Source of the DNA: Clostridium gasigenes
GTDB lineage: Bacteria; Bacillota; Clostridia; Clostridiales; Clostridiaceae
Assembly (NCBI RefSeq): GCF_900104115.1
Contig: NZ_FNJM01000020.1
Coordinates: forward strand, 1-38,441
Direction: 5' to 3'
DNA: 38,441 nt
Made by a program: the position numbers and the translations under genes
The notes under the pieces: model-generated
Databases searched by the model: none
Told to the model about the DNA's origin: nothing
The model's input: only the letters and a program-made list of their open reading frames with translations
Shown here: in pieces, positions 25,036-33,029 of the stretch
Position numbering within the stretch: position 1 is the stretch's first letter
Layout: every line of letters begins with the position of its first letter

Positions 25036-25665
25036 ATGACAGAATTTTGGGAAGCAACTTTTATAGAAAATCAAATTATGTGGGGATTTGAACCCTCAGA
25101 CTCAGCAATGCTTACAAAGGATTTTTTTATTGAAAAGGAAGCTCGGGATATATTGATACCTGGTATTGGATATGGTAGAAACGCAAAGATTTTTATTGAC
25201 AACGGAATAAATGTAACAGGGATTGAGATTTCAAAAACAGCCATTGATTTGGCAAGGCAGAATGGAATTGATATTAATATTTTTAATGGTTCAGTAGCTG
25301 ATATGCCTTTTGATAACAAACTTTATGACGGTATATTTAGTTATGCACTTATTCACTTATTAAGTAATAGTGAGAGAAAGAAGTTTATTAAAGATTGCTA
25401 TAATCAGTTAAAGCCAAACGGATATATGATTTTTACTACTATTTCAAAAGAAGCCCCAATGTTTGGAAAGGGCAAACAACTTGGCAAAGACTATTTCGAG
25501 ATAATGGAAGGTGTAAAAATGTTCTTTTATGACTCAGACTCGGTAAAAGAAGAATTTGGAAAATATGGACTCGTAGAAGTTTCAGAAGTTGTTGAGCCAC
25601 ATAAAAATATGCCAAATAAACCTCCATTTAAATTTATAATGGTAAAATGTCAAAAAGAACTATAG
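25036..25665 (+). CDS. Class I SAM-dependent methyltransferase
   Basis: This 209-residue enzyme begins MTEFWEATFIENQIMWGFEPS. It has motif I ILIPGIGYGRNA, motif II GIEISKTAI, the acidic loop GSVADMPFDNKLYDGI and motif IV-like GYMIFTTISKEAP. The N-terminal W...MWGFEPS resembles the thiopurine/tellurite methyltransferase-like group, which detoxifies small molecules. AAGGAG precedes the ATG. The acceptor is unknown. After it, 25666-25860 shows no gene I can support. Confidence 0.87.
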   Translation: MTEFWEATFIENQIMWGFEPSDSAMLTKDFFIEKEARDILIPGIGYGRNAKIFIDNGINVTGIEISKTAIDLARQNGIDINIFNGSVADMPFDNKLYDGIFSYALIHLLSNSERKKFIKDCYNQLKPNGYMIFTTISKEAPMFGKGKQLGKDYFEIMEGVKMFFYDSDSVKEEFGKYGLVEVSEVVEPHKNMPNKPPFKFIMVKCQKEL

Positions 25666-25865
25666 CATTGTTCAAAAGAAATGGAACATATGAAAAATAA
25701 TAAGAATTGTTCAATGAAGAAATGGCAAAGGGAAATTTAGAAAAGGTAATTGAAGTTAATGATACTGGAGACATTATTAATAAGACTTTATTGAAAATAT
25801 AAATTTTATAGTATATAATGTTAAGTATAGTTAAAGTCGTGAAAATTTAAGATTTTAAATAGTTT

Positions 25866-26064
25866 TCTAGGGTTCCGCAATTTATTTGATAGTTATGTTT
25901 TTAGATAATTTATTCTAATGTTAATATGGAGTAATATATTTAATTAAAGCAAATAGCTTATTAAGATAATTGGACTGGTCCGAGAGAAAACCCACAATAT
26001 TTTTGTGGCCACGGAGGGATAAAAGCCCGGGAGGATGTGTTAATCATATCTTCTCGGGCTTTTT
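25866..26064 (+). promoter_or_regulatory. Guanidine-I (ykkC) riboswitch with terminator
   Basis: Conserved blocks TCTAGGGTTCCGC (25866), GACTGGTCCGAGAGAAAACC (25973), the CCACAA/TTGTGG hairpin (25992-26008) and ACGGAGGGATAAAAGCCCGG (26011) follow the ykkC order. AGCCCGGGAGGAT (26024-26036) pairs with ATCTTCTCGGGCT (26048-26060) and a T run follows. The terminator therefore shares bases with the aptamer, and ligand binding should prevent termination. The first variable arm is long (about 95 nt). The MATE gene starts 36 bp on. Confidence 0.85.
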
Positions 26065-26099
26065 CTATGTTAAAAAAGTAAGTCGAGGAGGAATTTTAA

Positions 26100-27407
26100 A
26101 TGAAAGATAAAAAAATAGGAAATTTAATTATTAAAAATGTATTACCAAGTGTTGGCGGAATGATGATGGTTTCTCTATATATTCTTTTTGATACTATTAT
26201 AGTAGGACAAGGGATTGGTAAAGAGGGATTAGCCGCACTTAATATTGGGTTACCTATTTATAATTTAATATTTGGGACCGGAATACTTTTAGGTACGGGT
26301 TCAGGTGCCTATATGTCAATGAGTAGAGGAAGAAATAATATAGAAGAGGGTGAAAAATCTGTTCTGCATTCATTAGTGATTGGAGTAACTATTGGTATTA
26401 TATATACTATAATAGGTCTTTTATTTTTAGAAAACATAGCAATGTTTTTGGGTGCAAATGATAATAATATAATGTTAGTTAAGGAGTATTTAGGAAGTAT
26501 AATTATATTTATTCCTAGCTTTTTAATGGTATATAATATTTCAATTTTAGTAAAACATGAAAATAGAGCAAAGTTAAGTATGATAGCAATGGGAGCTGGT
26601 GGAACAACAAATGTTATTTTAGATTATATATTTGTATTTCCATTAGGGATGGGAATGAAAGGTGCAGGTATAGCAACTGGAATATCATCAGTTGTATCAT
26701 TATTAATTTTATTAACACATTTTAAGAATAGAGAAATTAAAGTAGATTTTAAAAAGTTTAGGTTTGATAAAATTATTTTTAAAGCAATAGTTGTAATTGG
26801 AGTTGGGAGTTTTATTATAGAAATGTCATCAGGAGTAGCAATTTTTTTATTTAATAGAAAGTTGTTAGAGACAATAGGTGAAATTGGAGTATCTTCATAT
26901 AGTATAATTTCTAATATTTCATTAATGATGGTAGCGATATTTACAGGGATATGTCAAGGAATATTGCCTAGTATAAGCCATGACTATGGATCAGGAAAGC
27001 ATGAAGACATTAAGAATATAGTTAAGGTTGGAAGAATACTGGCAGTAGGAATAGGGCTATTATTTATAACAGTAGGATATTTGTTCCCAGATAAAATTTC
27101 TGCTATATTCACTAAAGATTGGAGTGACATATTAGATGTAACTAAAGAAGGAATTAGTTTATACTTTTTAGCTTTTCCTATTATGGGACTAAACTTAATA
27201 CAAATAAGTTACTTGCAAGGAACAGGAAGAGGAAAAAGGGCAACTTGGTTATCTTTATGTAGAGGGTTAATATTTATATTAATATTCATAAATATATTGC
27301 CAATGATATTAGGGGTGAAAGGTATCTGGTTAAGTATAGTAGCATCAGAAATAACAGTATTTTGCATATTCTTATTACTGATTAAGGATAAGAAACAGTT
27401 AATTTAA
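26100..27407 (+). CDS. MATE-family efflux transporter (guanidine-riboswitch controlled)
   Basis: This 435-residue protein has about twelve membrane segments in two homologous halves. It opens KKIGNLIIKNVLPSVGGMMM and has a DTIIVGQGIGKEGLAALNI segment, typical of the NorM/DinF superfamily of Na+ or H+ driven exporters. GGAGGAA precedes the ATG. Placement directly after a ykkC riboswitch suggests guanidine or a related cation among its substrates. It appears to be a single-gene unit. Confidence 0.92.
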   Translation: MKDKKIGNLIIKNVLPSVGGMMMVSLYILFDTIIVGQGIGKEGLAALNIGLPIYNLIFGTGILLGTGSGAYMSMSRGRNNIEEGEKSVLHSLVIGVTIGIIYTIIGLLFLENIAMFLGANDNNIMLVKEYLGSIIIFIPSFLMVYNISILVKHENRAKLSMIAMGAGGTTNVILDYIFVFPLGMGMKGAGIATGISSVVSLLILLTHFKNREIKVDFKKFRFDKIIFKAIVVIGVGSFIIEMSSGVAIFLFNRKLLETIGEIGVSSYSIISNISLMMVAIFTGICQGILPSISHDYGSGKHEDIKNIVKVGRILAVGIGLLFITVGYLFPDKISAIFTKDWSDILDVTKEGISLYFLAFPIMGLNLIQISYLQGTGRGKRATWLSLCRGLIFILIFINILPMILGVKGIWLSIVASEITVFCIFLLLIKDKKQLI

Positions 27408-27419
27408 ATAAAAAATAAA

Positions 27420-27590
27420 AAAGTAGAGCTGGTATCCAGCGAAGGACTGACCAGGATCTATACAATAATTAGCACATGTAGCCTCACTCACCTAGTCTAC
27501 TTACTGAAGCAGTGGGTTGCTAGGGTAAGTTGATTTCTAATGGTACGCAACATTCTTATGTTGAGGAATAACAGTAAGAAAAGTGTGAAG
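27420..27590 (+). other. Unidentified structured segment, possible IS605/TnpB 3' end
   Basis: Higher GC than its surroundings and several short inverted repeats set this segment apart. A short frame, SLLTEAVGC and stop, is followed by CTAATGGTACGCAACATTC and TTATGTTGAGGAATAAC. This resembles the tail and guide-RNA end of IS605-type tnpB genes as I recall them. No tnpB body is present. Confidence 0.25.
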
Positions 27591-27742
27591 TAAGAGGTAT
27601 GTTCCATTCACCAAAAATAAATTTGATTAATATAGTGAATAGTTACTAAAATTACAAAAATATGATAAAATAGAAAATGATAAAATAATGAATAAATACT
27701 GTAATTTATTCGAAGTCAATACTTAAAAAGGAGTGATGTTTT

Positions 27743-27808
27743 ATGATTAAGATATATAGAGGATTTATAATAAATAGTGTATTAACGCAGGAGGTATGTA
27801 TTAATTAA
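27743..27808 (+). CDS. Small leader-like ORF before rsgA
   Basis: ATG 27743 behind AAGGAGTGATG encodes 21 residues, MIKIYRGFIINSVLTQEVCI and a final N. Its last codons form the left arm of a hairpin: CAGGAGGTAT (27788-27797) with ATACCTCCTG (about 27826-27835). The left arm is itself a strong Shine-Dalgarno sequence. The arrangement resembles a leader peptide whose translation changes RNA folding. It is not similar to anything I know. Confidence 0.35.
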   Translation: MIKIYRGFIINSVLTQEVCIN

Positions 27809-27880
27809 TAGATATTAAATACTAAATACCTCCTGGCATAGTAAGTTTTAATTTAGAACCACAATGTAGGAGGAGAAAAA

Positions 27881-28894
27881 ATGAATAAAATTAATTTGTA
27901 TAATATTGGATTAACAGAAAGATTTAAACAAGAGTCAACTATGTATGAAGAGAGCTTATATTTAGCAAGAGTATCTGTTCAACATAAAGACCTGTATAAA
28001 GTAATTACCGAATATGGAGAATTATGGGCGGAGGTTTCAGGTAAGTTTAAATTTAAAGCCTTTGGAACAGAAAGCTTTCCGGCAGTAGGCGATTGGGTTA
28101 TGGTTGATAGGATAAGTGATGATAGTGGTAATGCAATTCTTCATCATGTTTTAAGACGAAAAAGCAGCTTTGAGAGAACGGTTGCAGGAAATAGAAGCGA
28201 TATACAAATAGTTGCTACTAATATTGATATAGTGTTTATCTGTATGGCACTGAATGATGACTTTAACATTCGTAGATTAGAAAGATATTTATCTATTGCC
28301 TGGGATAGCATGGCTACCCCAGTAATAGTATTAACAAAATCAGACCTTTGCGATGATGTTCAGGAAAAATTATTAGAGGTTGAAAAAGTAGCTATAGGGG
28401 TAGATGTTTCAGTAACAAGTAGTATTAATGAGGACGGATATGATTCAATAAAATCATATATAATGGAAAATAAGACAGTAGCATTTATTGGTTCATCAGG
28501 TATTGGGAAATCTACAATAGTTAATGGATTGATGAATGAAGAAGTTTTGGCTACTGGTGGGTTAAGAAATGATGGTAAGGGTAGACATACTACTACTTAT
28601 AGACAACTTGTGATTTTACCTAATGGAGGAGTAGTTATTGATACTCCAGGAATGAGGGAGTTACAAATTTCTAGTGCGGATTTTAATAAGACTTTTTCGG
28701 ATATTGAAAACCTAGCTTTAAAATGTAAATTTTCTGATTGTAATCATGAAAGTGAACCAAGATGCGCTGTTAGAGCAGCAATAGAGAATGGTGATATTGA
28801 TGAGCAACGCTTGGAAAACTACAGAAAACTTCAAAAAGAGCTAAAATATCAAGAATTAAAATCAAGTAAACTAGGAAAGAAAAAGATATATTAG
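27881..28894 (+). CDS. rsgA: Ribosome small-subunit GTPase RsgA (YloQ/YjeQ)
   Basis: This 337-residue circularly permuted GTPase has an OB-fold N-terminal part (about 25-110), G4 TKSD (152-155), G1 GSSGIGKS (204-211), G3 DTPG (254-257) and a zinc knuckle C282, C287, H289, C295. RsgA helps mature the 30S subunit. The N-terminus (about 30 residues before the OB fold) is longer than in the housekeeping form, and the gene lies outside the usual wall/PP2C context, so it may be a second paralogue. AGGAGGAG precedes the ATG. Confidence 0.9.
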   Translation: MNKINLYNIGLTERFKQESTMYEESLYLARVSVQHKDLYKVITEYGELWAEVSGKFKFKAFGTESFPAVGDWVMVDRISDDSGNAILHHVLRRKSSFERTVAGNRSDIQIVATNIDIVFICMALNDDFNIRRLERYLSIAWDSMATPVIVLTKSDLCDDVQEKLLEVEKVAIGVDVSVTSSINEDGYDSIKSYIMENKTVAFIGSSGIGKSTIVNGLMNEEVLATGGLRNDGKGRHTTTYRQLVILPNGGVVIDTPGMRELQISSADFNKTFSDIENLALKCKFSDCNHESEPRCAVRAAIENGDIDEQRLENYRKLQKELKYQELKSSKLGKKKIY

Positions 28895-28983
28895 GAAAAA
28901 TTTATATAGTAGCTAATAATGTTGTATTATATGCTTAAATAGGAATATAAAAAATAACTTAATAAAAGACAAGGAGCGATAGT

Positions 28984-29532
28984 GTGGAAATTTTAGAAAC
29001 TGAAAGACTGATAATAAGAAGATTTTCTGCTGAAGATTGGAAGGATTTATATGAATACCTTTCTCAAAAATCGGTTGTTAAATATGAACCATATGATGTT
29101 TATAATGAAGATGCAAGTAAGGAAGAAGCTATTTACCGTTCACAGAATGATGCCTTTTGGGCTGTATGCTTAAAAGAAAATAATAAGTTAATTGGCAATG
29201 TTTATTTTCAGCAACAGGGATCTAAAGAATTTTTAACATGGGAAATCGGTTATGTGTTTAATCCTGCATATTATGGAAAAGGATATGCCACAGAGGCGTG
29301 TAAAAGAGTTTTGAAGTATGGCTTTGAACAATTAGGAGCTCATAGAATCATTGGTAAGTGTAACCCAGAAAATACGCCATCATCGAGGTTGTTGGAACGA
29401 CTTTTAATGATAAGAGAGGGACATTTTAGAAAACCAGCTTATTCCAAAAAAACAATTGATGGGAAGGCAATATGGCATGATGCCTACCAATATTCCATAT
29501 TGGAGGAAGATTGGTTTAATTCTACTAAATAA
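28984..29532 (+). CDS. GNAT-family N-acetyltransferase (RimJ/RimL type)
   Basis: This 182-residue protein opens MEILETERLIIRRFSAEDW, the RimJ/RimL signature, and has acetyl-CoA motif WEIGYVFNPAYYGKGYATEA, then HRIIGKCNPENTPSSRLLER. GTG 28984 follows AAGGAG. Relatives acetylate ribosomal proteins, amino acids or antibiotics; the acceptor is not predictable. It stands alone before a bidirectional terminator. Confidence 0.9.
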   Translation: MEILETERLIIRRFSAEDWKDLYEYLSQKSVVKYEPYDVYNEDASKEEAIYRSQNDAFWAVCLKENNKLIGNVYFQQQGSKEFLTWEIGYVFNPAYYGKGYATEACKRVLKYGFEQLGAHRIIGKCNPENTPSSRLLERLLMIREGHFRKPAYSKKTIDGKAIWHDAYQYSILEEDWFNSTK

Positions 29533-29641
29533 TATATAGAAGTTTGATAGACTTATTTATTATTTAGTAACTTATAAAGGTACAAGTAGTGCTTGAAAAT
29601 ATTGAAGACTTTAACTTTAGAGAATGTTCTATATTAAAATA

Positions 29642-29688
29642 CCCCTAGGTGTTGATTCATATTTTGAATCAATACCTAGGGGCTTTTA
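29642..29688. terminator. Bidirectional terminator
   Basis: CCCCTAGGTGTTGATTCA (29642-29659) pairs with TGAATCAATACCTAGGGG (29665-29682) with one wobble. T and A runs lie on either side. It separates the GNAT gene from the opposing pseudogene. Confidence 0.85.
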
Positions 29689-29699
29689 AAATATAGTTA

Positions 29700-30306
29700 T
29701 TAAAATTTACTTTTTGATTTATATATTGTTAGTATAAATTCCTCACCTAACTCTTGAAGTTTTGGCTCTATGTTGGATATTGACATCATATTTTTAATTA
29801 TCATTGGAATTCCTCTCCCAATCTGATCTATAAACCTCATATTCTCCATATATTTAACAAGAAATGGATTTCTAGCAAAGGACACACCAACTTTCATCTT
29901 TTCTGTAGTTACAGTGTTTGGTAATCTTCCTGGACTTCTAAATTCTATTCTATCATTAAACATGAAAATTCTAATTTTAGATCAATAAATACTATAATTT
30001 CTATGAACTAATGTATTTACTAGAGCCTCTCTTAAAACTATTAGAGGATAATCCTCTTTTTCAGTTCTATTAAGATCTTTTATAGTTGATGGGGTTAATA
30101 TATTATTTTTTATAATAGTAAGTGTACTTTCAGCTATTTCTTGAATTCTTCCTTCAATTACTTTTTTATCGATTAACTCATCTGAAATGTCATTTCCATT
30201 AAAATGAGCAAAACTAATGCCATTTTGAGGTAAGCTATTACTCGGCATCTTACCAAATATCAATAGGCCACCTACAGAACAGACTTTTTCACCAGAAGAG
30301 ATAGCA
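29700..30306 (-). pseudogene. AlbA_2/RecG-like ATP-binding protein, 5'-truncated with internal stop
   Basis: The minus strand reads GEKVCSVGGLLIFGKMPSNS, LPQNGISFAHFNG, LREALVNTLVHRNYSIY, a TGA at 29980-29982, then SKIRIFMFNDRIEFRSPGRL and IDQIGRGIPMIIKNM to a stop at 29700. This is the C-terminal half of the AlbA_2/HATPase_c_4 family. GGA to TGA after SIY would explain the stop; relatives have SIYGSKI there. The N-terminal AlbA domain is missing. Confidence 0.75.
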
Positions 30307-30325
30307 CCCGAAAAGGTATTTGTGA

Positions 30326-30475
30326 AGTGATAATAGGTACACCAAAGGCGGGCAGGGTCAAAACAGAAATGGGAAAACTGGTGTATTTAAGTTGAATTGG
30401 ATACCTGAAATTCAAAGATTCGTAGATATAAAGAAGGAGGACAAGTACAGTTCTTTGAGTAATTATGGTATTTAG
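30326..30475 (+). other. Unrecognised 49-codon open frame without start
   Basis: A frame opens after a TGA at 30323-30325, reads SDNRYTKGGQGQNRNGKTGV, FKLNWIPEIQRFVDIKKED and ends GI at TAG 30475. It lacks a start codon and ribosome site. Composition looks coding, so it is probably a fragment of a lost accessory gene. The rest of the gap to 30570 shows nothing. Confidence 0.3.
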
Positions 30476-30574
30476 GGGTGTTAATAATATAACAAAGTAT
30501 TGTTTATGACCATAATTAATTTTTAATTTATATAATATTTTTAAATTTTAATATTGATGCTATTATCTAGTTGA

Positions 30575-30588
30575 GGCAAACGATTACA
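30575..30588 (+). promoter_or_regulatory. Possible catabolite-response (cre) site before the malic enzyme
   Basis: GGCAAACGATTACA matches TGNAANCGNNNNCA at all but the first fixed position. It lies 33 bp before the start codon, where CcpA binding would repress. Clostridial cre sites vary, so this is tentative. Confidence 0.35.
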
Positions 30589-30620
30589 AAAAATAATATA
30601 TAAATGGAGGATGAATCATT

Positions 30621-31793
30621 ATGAATTATTATGAAGAAAGCTTAAAATTACATGAACAAAAGGTAGGTAAAATAGAGGTAGTGTCAAAGGTAGCAATTAT
30701 AACAAAAGATGATTTAAGTTTAGCATATACTCCAGGCGTTGCTGAACCATGTAGGAAAATTTATGAGGATGAGGAAAACGTGTACAAATACACTTCGAAA
30801 GGAAATTTAGTAGCTGTAGTTACAGATGGAACAGCAGTTTTAGGGTTAGGAGACATAGGTCCTAAGGCTGGGTTACCTGTTATGGAAGGTAAGGCAATAT
30901 TGTTTAAAGAATTTGCAAATGTAGATGCATTTCCAATATGCTTAGATACAAAAAATGTTGATGAAATAGTTAGAACTGTAAAACTTATATCTCCGGGCTT
31001 CGGAGGAATTAATTTAGAAGATATTAGTGCTCCAAGATGCTTTGAAGTAGAAGCTAGACTTAAAAAAGAACTTGATATACCAGTATTTCATGATGACCAA
31101 CATGGAACAGCTATAGTAGTGCTTGCAGGGATGATTAACGCATTAAAAGTGGTTGGAAAGAAAATTGAAGATATAAAAGTAGTTGTAAATGGAGCTGGAT
31201 CTGCAGGAACTGCTATTTCAAATCTATTACTTTTATCAGGTGTCAAGAATTTAATTGCTTGTGATAAGGTTGGGATTCTATATAGAGGTATGGAAAAAAT
31301 TGACGATGCTAAAACAGATTTAGCAGAAAGAACAAATCCAGATAACATTAAGGGATCTTTAGCTGATGCTTTAGTAGGTGCAGATGTATTTGTAGGGGTT
31401 TCTGCTCCAGGAGTAGTAAATCAAGACATGGTGAGGTCAATGAATAAGGATTCTATACTATTTGCAATGGCAAATCCAACACCTGAAATAATGCCTGATG
31501 AAGCAAAAGCAGCAGGTGCAAGAATAATAGGTACAGGACGTTCAGATTACCCAAATCAAGTTAACAATGTACTTGCATTCCCAGGAATATTCAGAGGAGC
31601 ATTAGATGTTAGAGCTAGGGAAATTAATGAAGAAATGAAAATTGCAGCAGCGTATGCAATAGCTAACTATATTAAAGAAGATGAGTTAAATGAAAATTAT
31701 ATTATCCCTAGTGCTTTAGATAAAAAGGTATCAAAAACAGTTTCAGATGCAATAGCAAAAGCGGCTAGAGAATCAGGCGTAGCAAGAATATAG
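30621..31793 (+). CDS. NAD(P)-dependent malic enzyme
   Basis: This 390-residue short-form malic enzyme converts malate to pyruvate and CO2. It has catalytic Y36 (AYTPGVAEP), K91 (MEGKAILFK), metal ligands E133-D134 and D158 (NLEDISAP, FHDDQHGTA) and Rossmann motif VNGAGSAGTAIS (189-200). The length fits the bacterial 390-residue group. ATG follows AATGGAGGATG. The permease starts 32 bp after it, and a carboxylate-type two-component system follows, so the set is probably for uptake and use of malate or a related acid. Confidence 0.95.
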   Translation: MNYYEESLKLHEQKVGKIEVVSKVAIITKDDLSLAYTPGVAEPCRKIYEDEENVYKYTSKGNLVAVVTDGTAVLGLGDIGPKAGLPVMEGKAILFKEFANVDAFPICLDTKNVDEIVRTVKLISPGFGGINLEDISAPRCFEVEARLKKELDIPVFHDDQHGTAIVVLAGMINALKVVGKKIEDIKVVVNGAGSAGTAISNLLLLSGVKNLIACDKVGILYRGMEKIDDAKTDLAERTNPDNIKGSLADALVGADVFVGVSAPGVVNQDMVRSMNKDSILFAMANPTPEIMPDEAKAAGARIIGTGRSDYPNQVNNVLAFPGIFRGALDVRAREINEEMKIAAAYAIANYIKEDELNENYIIPSALDKKVSKTVSDAIAKAARESGVARI

Positions 31794-31825
31794 ATTAAAT
31801 AATATATACAAGGAGGTATATAATA

Positions 31826-32818
31826 ATGCAAATTCCAATTAAGAGAACACTTGATAAAATTCCAGGCGGTATGATGGTTGTCCCACTTTTTTTAGGGGTA
31901 TTAGTTAATACATTTTGCCCACAATTTCTAAAAATTGGTGGTTTTACAACCGCATTATTCAGCTCAACTGCATCAACAACAATATTGGCTTGTTTTATGT
32001 TTTTAATTGGTTCACAAATTAATTTCACATTAGCACCAAAGGCATTAAAAAAAGGTGCACTATTAATAACAGGAAAATTTATAGTAGGTGCTGGAATTGG
32101 TATATTTGTAGGAAAAGTTTTTGGGCCTACTGGAGTATTAGGTTTATCACCATTAGCGATCCTTGCAGCATTAACAAATTGTAATGGTGGGTTATATGCA
32201 TCTCTTGCTTCACAGTATGGCGATGAAACTGATGTAGGTGCTTATGCGTTATTGTCTTTAAAAGATGGTCCATTTTTTACATTAGTTGCATTAGGTGCAT
32301 CAGGACTTGCTCAAGTTCCTATTATGTCACTTGTAGCAGTATTAATTCCAATAGGAATAGGAATGATTTTAGGAAATATTGATCCTGATATGAGAAAATT
32401 CCTTGGAAGCAGTAAATTATTATTAATTCCATTCTTTTCATTTCCATTAGGTGCAGGAATGAATCTTGGAACTATTGTAAAGGCAGGAGGTCCTGGTATA
32501 TTATTAGGAATAATAGCTGCCTTTACTGGAATAGGAGCTTATATACTTCTGAAATTATTTAAAGAAGAGCCTATAATTGGTTTAGCAACAGGGTCAACTG
32601 CAGGGAATGCTGTAGCGACACCAGCTGTTGTTGCAGCTGCAGATCCAACATTAGCCGCTATAGCAACAATAGCTACTGCACAAGTTGCAGCGGCATGTGT
32701 AGTATCTGCTATTGTTTGTCCATTTATTGTTTCTTATGCATTTAAATTGCTTAGAAAAAATAAAATGAAAAAATTAGATGAGGAAGCAGCTCGGGATAAA
32801 AAAATAATTATTTCATAA
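31826..32818 (+). CDS. KdgT-family permease (2-keto-3-deoxygluconate permease family)
   Basis: This 330-residue transporter has about ten membrane segments. It opens IPIKRTLDKIPGGMMVVPLF and contains AALTNCNGGLYASL and GLATGSTAGNAVATPAVVAA, signatures of the KDGT family (TC 2.A.10). AAGGAGG precedes the ATG. Family naming suggests 2-keto-3-deoxygluconate, but no KDG kinase or aldolase is nearby. The neighbouring malic enzyme and DcuS/CitA-type kinase point to malate or another hydroxy-acid, so the substrate should be treated as open. Confidence 0.85.
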   Translation: MQIPIKRTLDKIPGGMMVVPLFLGVLVNTFCPQFLKIGGFTTALFSSTASTTILACFMFLIGSQINFTLAPKALKKGALLITGKFIVGAGIGIFVGKVFGPTGVLGLSPLAILAALTNCNGGLYASLASQYGDETDVGAYALLSLKDGPFFTLVALGASGLAQVPIMSLVAVLIPIGIGMILGNIDPDMRKFLGSSKLLLIPFFSFPLGAGMNLGTIVKAGGPGILLGIIAAFTGIGAYILLKLFKEEPIIGLATGSTAGNAVATPAVVAAADPTLAAIATIATAQVAAACVVSAIVCPFIVSYAFKLLRKNKMKKLDEEAARDKKIIIS

Positions 32819-32856
32819 ATAAGCGGTAAATAAGATATTTAGATAGCTGTTAAATT

Positions 32857-32975
32857 AAACACGGAAAAATGGAAGACAATAATGAAAGAAGTGATATATA
32901 ATAGGATTGAAGTATCTATTCCTATATTAATCCTTCTATCTGCATGCATGGTCTTTTATGGTTCCGTGTTTTTAA
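32857..32975 (+). other. Long-range hairpin region between permease and kinase
   Basis: AAACACGGAA (32857-32866) pairs perfectly with TTCCGTGTTT (32962-32971) across 95 nt, and TTAAAGG follows. Inside, AGGATT and AATCCT (near 32902 and 32933) can pair. It may be a multi-branched terminator or an unrecognised structured RNA. Confidence 0.4.
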
Positions 32976-33029
32976 AGGTTTTTAATTATAAAAATTAAAT
33001 TGGGATATATTAAGGTTAAGGTGATAAAT

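Noticed and set aside
25722..25802. 26-residue ORF after the methyltransferase (MAKGNLEKVIEVNDTGD...)
   Set aside because: The ribosome site is weak and no family is recognised. It may be a remnant, but support is too thin to list it as a gene.
30290..30480. Possible second group II intron or recombinase fragment
   Set aside because: No domain V/VI hairpin or recombinase motif was found. It is listed only as an unrecognised open frame.
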